From contig JACQEQ010000047.1 in the NCBI GenBank assembly GCA_016200445.1, positions 1-13,087 on the forward strand: a stretch of 13,087 nt of DNA, written 5' to 3'. Shown one piece after another: positions 7,709 through 13,087 of this stretch. The notes beneath the pieces were generated by a model. The model was not told where the DNA came from. It searched no databases and saw nothing but the letters and a program-made list of their open reading frames with translations. The stretch is from Gammaproteobacteria bacterium. Lineage in GTDB: Bacteria; Pseudomonadota; Gammaproteobacteria; SG8-11. The first letter of the stretch is position 1. Every line of letters begins with the position of its first letter. Both the position numbers and the translations under genes were made by a program.

Positions 7709-8500
7709 ATGGCACAACGTAAAGTCTGGCTAAGCTGGGTTGTCCAAGCATCAACGCAGGCTGATCCCAATGCCAGCCTGGCTGCACTCAAAAAAAACGG
7801 CTTGGCGCCGCAGGGCAATCATTGGATTGACGACATCGCCAAGGCAGCCTGGGCAGAACTTCTGCCGACGTTGAGCGATGCGCAACAGAACGACGCTTGG
7901 ATCATTGCGCTGGACCGTGCCAGTTTCGAGCGTGTCAGCGTACGTTACGGCCTGTCGGTATTGGCTGCGACGCTGCGTGAGCGCCGTGGCATGAGTTACC
8001 CGATAGTGGTGCTGGGTATCGACTTCACCCCCATGCAAGAACAATTGCCCGCCTTCTTACGCACCGGTCCGGTCTACACTGCGGCCGATAGTGGTTGGCC
8101 GGCGAAACTGGTCGCAAGTTTTTTTAAAAAGAGCGCGCCTGCGGCGCAGGAGTTTCGATTCAGCGTTTACGCGAGTCAATATACCGGTCAGTGGTTCGAG
8201 ATAGGACCGGCTGCCGACGTGTGGAATGGGGTGATGTTCGGTGTGAGCGGCGAGGCCAAGATCACGCATCACGCTGTCGGCCCCAAAGGCGCGTTGCCGG
8301 AACGCACCGTGCTTGAATATGCAACCAAAGATATTAAAGCCAAGGTGGGTGAAACCGAGTTCACGGTGTGGTCGGTGCAGAATCAAGTGAACACGGAGCA
8401 GTCATACTTTCTGAAAGTAGAAGGAGCTTCTACCCAGGTTGTGTTCGGCGGACATCCAGGTGCGGAGAATGCGGAAGTTTATCGAATCAGTCTGAGCTGA
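7709..8500 (+). CDS. Uncharacterised T6SS-linked protein, 263 residues
   Basis: I do not recognise this family. The ATG at 7709 is preferred over the ATG at 7694 because the purine-rich GAGGGAAG (7696-7703) overlaps the latter and is well placed for 7709. The protein has no signal peptide or membrane segment and is probably cytoplasmic. Two parts are visible. Residues 1-115 look alpha/beta (KVWLSWVVQ at the start; AWIIALDRASFERVSVRYGLSVLAATLRERRGMSYPIVVLGIDF at about 62-105), alternating hydrophobic strands and helices that could be a Rossmann- or TIR-like fold, though this is only a pattern guess. Residues about 145-263 are beta-rich (FRFSVYASQYTGQWFEIGP, FGVSGEAKITHHAV, TEFTVWSVQNQV, TQVVFGGHPG). 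It is divergent from the TssB-TssC-like gene across 134 bp, which suggests a linked role. No catalytic motif was identified. Confidence 0.75.
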   Translation: MAQRKVWLSWVVQASTQADPNASLAALKKNGLAPQGNHWIDDIAKAAWAELLPTLSDAQQNDAWIIALDRASFERVSVRYGLSVLAATLRERRGMSYPIVVLGIDFTPMQEQLPAFLRTGPVYTAADSGWPAKLVASFFKKSAPAAQEFRFSVYASQYTGQWFEIGPAADVWNGVMFGVSGEAKITHHAVGPKGALPERTVLEYATKDIKAKVGETEFTVWSVQNQVNTEQSYFLKVEGASTQVVFGGHPGAENAEVYRISLS

Positions 8501-8756
8501 AATTCATCAGGGGCGATATCTTGACATAACCAGTGGCTCACTATTTTCAAGTCTATATGGGGTGCCGCAATGCTCCGCTCTTTGCTCCGGGTGGCGGCTG
8601 CCGGTTAGACAGTTCGCAGTTAGCACGCAAGTGTAATATGTCACACCGGTCCGCACTCGCCGCAATTGTGGACCCGTGTCAAAGAACGTAACATACGGCT
8701 ACTTTTGCGCACGTGGACACATGAAGCCACGTTCAAATTTTAAATGGGGGCTCAGG
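8501..8756 (+). other. Intergenic leader upstream of the outer-membrane protein gene
   Basis: 256 bp with no convincing gene. The reading frame of the next gene extends back to 8676, but that extension looks like leader rather than protein. The region holds a TTGACA box near its left end and no clear terminator. Confidence 0.5.
8521..8547 (+). promoter_or_regulatory. Possible sigma-70 promoter for the outer-membrane protein gene
   Basis: A perfect TTGACA (8521-8526) is followed after 15 bp by TATTTT (8542-8547). The spacer is short and the -10 weak, and the leader would be about 200 nt, so this is tentative. Confidence 0.22.
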
Positions 8757-9275
8757 ATGAAGACCATTTTCACAACACTGGCGATGCTATTCGCATTGGT
8801 GAGCGGTAATGTGTGGGCCGACCGCGGCGACCAATATGTGCTGGGCAAGTTGGGCGTCATGTCGGTAAAAACGGACAACGCCGATGCGCTGGGTTCGATT
8901 GGTGTGTTGTACGGTTATGGGCTAACGCCAGAAATCACCGTCGAGAGCGAGTTAAATCTGGGTTGGTTTGGCGGCGAATACAAGCAGAAAAGCGCGCATG
9001 GCAATTATCGAATCTGGACCGTGGCGGGTTATGGCGTGTACCGCAAGTTGATCGGCGACGCCACCTACCTCAAGGGTAAATTGGGTGTGTTGTACGAAAA
9101 CGTCACACGCACGGTGGTAGAGAACGAAGACCAAGTCTCGAAAGGTTTTGGTTTGGCGGGTGGCATTGGCGCCGGCACGCGTATCGCGGACGCATTAACC
9201 TTCGAAGCCGAGATCACAGGAATAGACAAAGACATTGTCTTTTTCAGCCTGGGTTTGCATTACGCATTTAAGTAA
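8757..9275 (+). CDS. Small outer-membrane beta-barrel protein
   Basis: 172 residues from the ATG at 8757. Upstream in-frame ATGs at 8676 and 8721 would place 12-27 extra residues before a complete signal peptide. GGGG at 8747-8750 serves as a ribosome binding site. The signal peptide is residues 1-21 (MKTIFTTLAMLFALVSGNVWA, cleavage after VWA). The mature part alternates short amphipathic strands and turns: GKLGVMSVKT, GSIGVLYGYGLTPEITVESELNLGWFGG, WTVAGYGVYRKL, YLKGKLGVLYENVTRTVV, GFGLAGGIGAGTRI, LTFEAEITGI and FFSLGLHYAFK. This is typical of eight-stranded OmpA-like or OMP_b-brl porin-family proteins, here with a lysine after the last aromatic. The likely location is the outer membrane; substrate and function are unknown. 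It is followed 56 bp downstream by the LysM lipoprotein gene on the same strand, so they may be co-transcribed. Confidence 0.85.
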   Translation: MKTIFTTLAMLFALVSGNVWADRGDQYVLGKLGVMSVKTDNADALGSIGVLYGYGLTPEITVESELNLGWFGGEYKQKSAHGNYRIWTVAGYGVYRKLIGDATYLKGKLGVLYENVTRTVVENEDQVSKGFGLAGGIGAGTRIADALTFEAEITGIDKDIVFFSLGLHYAFK

Positions 9276-9331
9276 ACGACCTTGCTGATTACCTTCAAAG
9301 CCGGCTATCACCATGCTGCGTGTTCAGTGAA

Positions 9332-10528
9332 ATGAAAAGACCAGATAAATTGATTACGGCAGCATTTACTTATTCTGGTTGGCCAGCGTGTGCAGTCGTG
9401 TTGTCGTTGATTGTCGGGATGAGTGCATGTGGCACTGTGCCCATGCCGAAAAAAGGCGATGCCCCAGCGGTTACGCCTACGCCGGTTGCGCAACCAACGC
9501 CGGGCCGGCCGGCGGGTGGGAAGGGGGATGAAAGTAAGACCGGGACGCATGTTAAGCCTGGCACCGAGATACCCAAGTCAGATGGTTTAAGCGCTCGCGA
9601 ACACGTCCAAAACGCGGTTACCGCCCTGCAGTACGGACAAGAAGCGAACGCGAAAGTCGATCTGGAAGCCGCATTGCGTTTGGAGCCGGAGAGCAAGATG
9701 GCCAAGAGCCTGATGGCGCAGATTCAAGCCGATCCGGTGCAATATTTCGGTGGGCAGGAGTCCTTTAGCTATACGGTGCAGTCGGGTGATTCGTTGTCGA
9801 CTATTGCACGGCGTTTTCTGGATGACCCGCTCAAGTTTCATATCCTCGCCAAGTTTAGTGACATTGCCGACCCCAGTCATTTGCAGCCGGGACAGACGAT
9901 TAGGGTGCCGGGCAAGAAACCGCCGGAGGCTCTGATTGCTCCGGCAGTGGAAGACACGCGCGCCCAGCAGGCCAAACGTTTATACGATGCGGCTAAATAT
10001 CAAGACGCAATCGAGTTATTGGAAAGCGGTGGTGCAGAGAGCGGTGAAGGTCGCGATTTGTTGGTGTTGTCGTACATCAAATTCGCCGACGAGTTGGCGC
10101 AAAAGGCCAACCTGCTGGAGGCACAAAATATTCTGGAAAAAGCGGTTACGATTCAACCGAACAACGACAAGCTCAAGAAGCAACTCAAGCAAGTGGAGAA
10201 GCAGCGTGAAGCGGCCCGGCTATATAAGTCCGGGATGGATGCCGTTGCGGCGGGCGACAGTGCCAAGGCTTTGGATGCCTTCACCGCAGTGCTCAAGCTT
10301 GACTCTTCGCACGAAGCGGCAAAAAAACAAATTGTGAGTATGAAGTCGGATGCCGTGGAATCCATGCATAAGGACGCAATGACCGAATATCGCAAACAAA
10401 ATCTCGATAAAGCGATCGATCTGTGGGATCGCGTGCTCGCGTTAGATCCCAGCCACGAATTGGCCAAGCTCTATCGCGCGCGTGCCGTCGAGTTAAAGGC
10501 CAAGCTGGAAAAGCTGGATAAGAAGTAA
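9332..10528 (+). CDS. LysM/TPR lipoprotein, first of two tandem paralogues
   Basis: 398 residues from the ATG at 9332; an in-frame GTG at 9320 would add four. No strong ribosome binding site is visible for either. The lipoprotein signal has a hydrophobic core VVLSLIVGMSA and a candidate lipid-modified Cys at 33, followed by Gly, which favours outer-membrane sorting. A low-complexity proline/glycine/lysine spacer follows (about 36-80). Next come an alpha-helical TPR-like unit (88-121), a LysM domain (about 146-194, SYTVQSGDSLSTIARRFLDDP to PGQTIRVPG) that should bind peptidoglycan glycan chains, and four or so TPR units to the C-terminus (about 211-378). A protein bridging outer membrane and peptidoglycan, with a TPR scaffold for partners, is the likely picture. 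The next gene is a close homologue in the same order. It is not the standard T6SS lipoprotein TssJ. Confidence 0.85.
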   Translation: MKRPDKLITAAFTYSGWPACAVVLSLIVGMSACGTVPMPKKGDAPAVTPTPVAQPTPGRPAGGKGDESKTGTHVKPGTEIPKSDGLSAREHVQNAVTALQYGQEANAKVDLEAALRLEPESKMAKSLMAQIQADPVQYFGGQESFSYTVQSGDSLSTIARRFLDDPLKFHILAKFSDIADPSHLQPGQTIRVPGKKPPEALIAPAVEDTRAQQAKRLYDAAKYQDAIELLESGGAESGEGRDLLVLSYIKFADELAQKANLLEAQNILEKAVTIQPNNDKLKKQLKQVEKQREAARLYKSGMDAVAAGDSAKALDAFTAVLKLDSSHEAAKKQIVSMKSDAVESMHKDAMTEYRKQNLDKAIDLWDRVLALDPSHELAKLYRARAVELKAKLEKLDKK

Positions 10529-10619
10529 TTTCAGCCGTTATAGGTGATGCCTGCCCGTAGGGAGCGGCGATGAGATCCTGGCATCCCCACCGGGTCGTTA
10601 TGTAGAATTCTGCGTCGAC

Positions 10620-11828
10620 ATGGAACCTTTACGCTACATTCGTTGCGCACAATGGAAGTGCGCATCCACAACCCGCTGGTACCGAGCCAGCGGGATGTTG
10701 CTCATGTTGTGCGCGCTGATCTCCTGTGGAACCGTCTATGCCCCCAAAAAGGCCGATACCCTCAACACAGCGGCCGTGCCATCCCCCGGCCAGTCCGCGC
10801 CGGCTGTAGCCAATACCAACATCACAAGCGGCGATGCTGTGGTGCGCGATCATCTACAAAGCGCGGTGAATGCGTTACAGGCCGGACAAGAGGCCAACGC
10901 TAAATCTGAGCTGGCAATCGTGCTGCGGCAAGATCCAGAAAACAAAATGGCGCGAAGTCTGCTAGCGCAGATTCAGACCGATCCCGCCAAGTATTTCAGT
11001 GGCCCGGAATCGTTTAATTACACCCTGCAACCGGGTGACACTTTGACAAGTATCGCGCAGCGCTTTCTCGACGAGCCGCTTAAATTTTATATTCTTGCCC
11101 GCTTTAACGGCATCAACGATTCCAGCCGATTAGCGCCAGGTCGAGTCATTAAAGTACCTGGCAGAAAGCCGGGCGGAAATCCGGTCGCCGCCGCAACCGA
11201 AGATCCGCCCAAGGGCAGCGCGGCGCGCGGCGGAGAAGAGTCTCGCACACAGCTCGCCCGGCGCTTTTACGATGCCGGAAAATATCAGCAAGCCATTGAA
11301 GCCTTGTCAGGTAGTGGTGCGGGAAACAATGAAGCGCGCGATTTGCTGTCGCTGTCGTATGGCAAATATGCGGAGGAGCTTGCGCAAAACGAAAACTTAA
11401 TCGACGCGCAGAGCGTGTTGGAAAATGCCGTGGCGCTGCAGCCGGGCAATGACAAGCTTCGCAAGCAGCTCAAGCAGGTTCAAAAACAGCGTGAGATTGA
11501 ACGGCTTTACAAGTCGGGCACCGAGTCGATGGTTGCGGGCGACAACGATAAGGCATTGGAAATATTTAATGCAGTGCTCAAGCTTGATCCCAAACACGAG
11601 CCGACCAAGCAGCATATTGCAAGTATCAACGCATTCGTCGTGGAAACCATGCACAAAGACGCAATGGTGGAATACGGAAAACAAAATCTGGATCAGGCGA
11701 TAGCACTTTGGGATCGGGTGCTGGCGATGTCGCCCAGTCATGCGAATGCAAAATTGTATCGGGCACGCGCCATAGATTTGAAATCCAGATTGCAAAAAAT
11801 GGAGCAGAAGCCGGTCAATGTCGAGTAA
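10620..11828 (+). CDS. LysM/TPR lipoprotein, second of two tandem paralogues
   Basis: 402 residues from the ATG at 10620. A later in-frame ATG at codon 26 would leave a very short signal. The lipobox is LISC with Cys at 36, followed by Gly. The layout copies the upstream gene: spacer, QAGQEANAKSELAIVLRQDPENKMARSLLAQIQTDP (about 87-122), LysM (about 133-181, NYTLQPGDTLTSIAQRFLDEP to PGRVIKVPG), and TPR units to the end with MHKDAMVEYGKQNLDQAIALWDRVL near the C-terminus. Similarity to the first paralogue is continuous along the protein but the N-terminal signal and spacer have diverged, so this is an old tandem duplication. The gap between them is 91 bp with no obvious terminator. The gene converges with the next one (22 bp apart). 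Role inferred as for its twin; differing partners or expression are possible. Confidence 0.85.
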   Translation: MEPLRYIRCAQWKCASTTRWYRASGMLLMLCALISCGTVYAPKKADTLNTAAVPSPGQSAPAVANTNITSGDAVVRDHLQSAVNALQAGQEANAKSELAIVLRQDPENKMARSLLAQIQTDPAKYFSGPESFNYTLQPGDTLTSIAQRFLDEPLKFYILARFNGINDSSRLAPGRVIKVPGRKPGGNPVAAATEDPPKGSAARGGEESRTQLARRFYDAGKYQQAIEALSGSGAGNNEARDLLSLSYGKYAEELAQNENLIDAQSVLENAVALQPGNDKLRKQLKQVQKQREIERLYKSGTESMVAGDNDKALEIFNAVLKLDPKHEPTKQHIASINAFVVETMHKDAMVEYGKQNLDQAIALWDRVLAMSPSHANAKLYRARAIDLKSRLQKMEQKPVNVE

Positions 11829-11850
11829 TGCGGCAGAAATGTTGCGCGGG

Positions 11851-12792
11851 TTACTTGCCGATTTCGTCTAAGCGCTTCTGCATGCGCAACGCATCGGCGA
11901 GTTTTGTCCGCGCCTTGGCGTGCAGTGGATTGTATTCCAGCGCTTTGTTAAACATCTCGATGGCCAGCTTTAGATCGTTACGCTGGGCACGTACACCTTT
12001 CTCGTAATATTCGTCGGCCAGCGCATAGCGTAATTCTTGCTCGGCCTTGTTGTTGGTTGGGACGTTGTCGTTGTTAAAACGTTTGGCTTGTTCGACGTTG
12101 TCCAATGCATTGCGCAGCAAGCCTTGCTGACGTTGCTGAGCGGCGAGTTTGGCGTAGGCGTCGCTGATTAACTTTTTAGCTTGTGTGTCACTCGGGTAAG
12201 AGTTCAGGTATTTCTGGATTTCACGAATCGCGCCGTTGTATTCACCTTCACGAAACATCAGCGATCCTAGTTCGAAATAGGATCGTTCCTGCTCGCCGGC
12301 GTTGGTGGCTTTACGGTCTTCGGAGATTTTAAGCTTTTCCAGTTTTGCGGACTGAATATTCCAGAGCCGTTCGTATTCGATACGGCGTAAATAGTTTAAA
12401 AGGTCGATGCGGGTGGGGTCGAGAGCTAAGGCCGCGAGTAACTCGTGACGTGCGACGGGGTAATCCGCTTTACCGAGCGCGGCGATTCCGGCGCGTTGAT
12501 GTTGCGTCGCCAAGCCGTCGATGCGATCTTCAGTTTGGCGTATGCGCGTTTCGTAGTGCGTGTTGCCGGGATGCAGCGTGTACAAAATTTTCCACTGTAC
12601 GAGTGCGTCGGCATAACGCCCTTGCTCTGCGTAGCTCAGGGCAAGTTTTTCGCGGCTCGGCGTCGCAGTATTGGTAAATTTAGCGAATGGCTTCGTATCG
12701 GCCGGCCCACCCTCTTCGATTGGTTGCATGCCGCAGGCGGAGAGTCCGAGCAAGGCGATGCAAGCGCAACAGCGGAACAGTGTCGTGGCCAC
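11851..12792 (-). CDS. TPR-repeat lipoprotein
   Basis: 313 residues from a GTG at 12792, which overlaps the last base of the upstream deacetylase stop codon (TAGTG), a sign of translational coupling. The lipobox is LSAC with Cys at 20, followed by Gly, which favours the outer membrane. After a short spacer there are TPR units: REKLALSYAEQGRYADALVQWKILYTLHPG (about 47-76), AALGKADYPVARHELLAALALDPTRI (about 105-130), ERSYFELGSLMFREGEYNGAIREIQKYLNSYPSD (about 168-201), and YYEKGVRAQRNDLKLAIEMFNKALEYNPLHAKART (about 258-292). TPRs mediate protein contacts; no enzymatic domain is seen. It converges on the LysM/TPR pair and resembles them in architecture apart from the missing LysM. The pairing with a deacetylase suggests an envelope or polysaccharide function rather than core T6SS. 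Confidence 0.85.
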   Translation of the reverse strand: MATTLFRCCACIALLGLSACGMQPIEEGGPADTKPFAKFTNTATPSREKLALSYAEQGRYADALVQWKILYTLHPGNTHYETRIRQTEDRIDGLATQHQRAGIAALGKADYPVARHELLAALALDPTRIDLLNYLRRIEYERLWNIQSAKLEKLKISEDRKATNAGEQERSYFELGSLMFREGEYNGAIREIQKYLNSYPSDTQAKKLISDAYAKLAAQQRQQGLLRNALDNVEQAKRFNNDNVPTNNKAEQELRYALADEYYEKGVRAQRNDLKLAIEMFNKALEYNPLHAKARTKLADALRMQKRLDEIGK

Positions 12793-13087
12793 TAGCGCAG
12801 ATCCATGTCATCGAAAGTACCCAAGTGCTTTACAAAAGTCTCGAGGTCTTGATCGCCGAACACCATGCTGCGTTGCAGCATATAAGGATAGGCAAATGCT
12901 GCATTACTACCCGGCTGCACCGTCACGGCCAGGCGGTAGTCGCGCTGTTTGAGCTGATCGATCACGTCTTTGTTGGTGTCGCCGTAAGGATAAGCGAAGG
13001 TGTGTACCGGAATATTCAGATTTTTAGATATGTCATGCAGCGGCGCCTGTGTTTCCGCTTGAATGCGCTGTAAGTACTCTGCATTGC
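12792..13087 (-). CDS. Polysaccharide deacetylase family protein (C-terminal end; 5' end outside window)
   Basis: The frame is open from the right edge and ends at the TAG at 12792-12794, giving about 97 residues: NAEYLQRIQAET at the start, VHTFAYPYGDTNKDVIDQL, YRLAVTVQPGS, YMLQRSMVFGDQDLETFVKHLGTF and a C-terminal DDMDLR. FAYPYGD followed by an AVTVQPG strand and LxRSMV is the pattern of the later motifs of NodB-homology deacetylases (carbohydrate esterase 4), metal-dependent enzymes that remove N-acetyl groups from peptidoglycan or exopolysaccharide. The metal- and catalytic-residue motifs (TFDDG and HxxxH) lie beyond the window, so activity cannot be judged. The stop codon overlaps the start of the TPR lipoprotein, so the two are one operon. 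Confidence 0.85.
   Translation of the reverse strand, partial: NAEYLQRIQAETQAPLHDISKNLNIPVHTFAYPYGDTNKDVIDQLKQRDYRLAVTVQPGSNAAFAYPYMLQRSMVFGDQDLETFVKHLGTFDDMDLR

Noticed and set aside
8532..8550. TGGCTCA followed by TTTCA as a sigma-54 promoter
   Set aside because: The -12 element lacks the essential GC at the right spacing. An overlapping sigma-70 reading was recorded at low confidence instead.
9303..9316. GG-N10-GC pair resembling a sigma-54 -24/-12 promoter before the first LysM lipoprotein
   Set aside because: Only the GGC and TGC cores match, and the predicted transcript start would fall almost on the start codon.
10529..10619. Promoter or terminator between the two LysM lipoprotein genes
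   Set aside because: A TATGTAGAAT-like stretch is present but has no matching -35, and no stem-loop with a T-run is visible.
12687..13073. Plus-strand open frame of 128 codons at the right edge
   Set aside because: It is antisense to the deacetylase and the TPR lipoprotein start, both of which have clear family features.

Overview
The window is the downstream end of a chromosomal type VI secretion system (T6SS) cluster followed by an envelope-lipoprotein region. The mixed base composition, the proteobacterial T6SS gene order (tssF-tssG-tssH), the sigma-54 activator and the Gram-negative outer-membrane proteins and lipoproteins suggest a beta- or gammaproteobacterium. The sequence alone does not allow a genus call.

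Left part (1-5783, + strand): the C-terminal end of tssF (baseplate), complete tssG (baseplate), a 140-bp intergenic long hairpin element, tssH/clpV (sheath-recycling AAA+ ATPase), and a GAF/AAA+/Fis sigma-54-dependent activator. tssH is broken as given. The N-domain reading frame and the ATPase reading frame do not join, and the conserved stretch just before the D1 Walker A motif is missing. This looks like an internal deletion of roughly 90-105 nt that also shifts the frame, or an assembly error.

Middle part (5802-8500): two divergent genes. The minus-strand gene encodes a single polypeptide with a TssB-like region followed by a TssC-like region, i.e. both sheath subunits fused and divergent in sequence. 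Opposite it, across a short intergenic region with an inverted repeat, is a gene for a 263-residue protein I do not recognise. This pair is the most unusual content of the window.

Right part (8757-13087): a small secreted outer-membrane beta-barrel protein; two tandem paralogous lipoproteins with a LysM domain between TPR regions; and, convergent on the minus strand, a TPR lipoprotein whose GTG start overlaps the stop codon of a polysaccharide deacetylase cut by the window edge. The LysM domains suggest peptidoglycan contact. Whether these envelope proteins serve the T6SS or a neighbouring polysaccharide or cell-wall function is not settled by the sequence.

The core genes tssJ/L/M/K/A/E, hcp, vgrG and ordinary separate tssB and tssC are not in the window. 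They would be expected upstream of tssF. No tRNA, rRNA, CRISPR array or transposase was seen. No intergenic stretch exceeds 300 bp.
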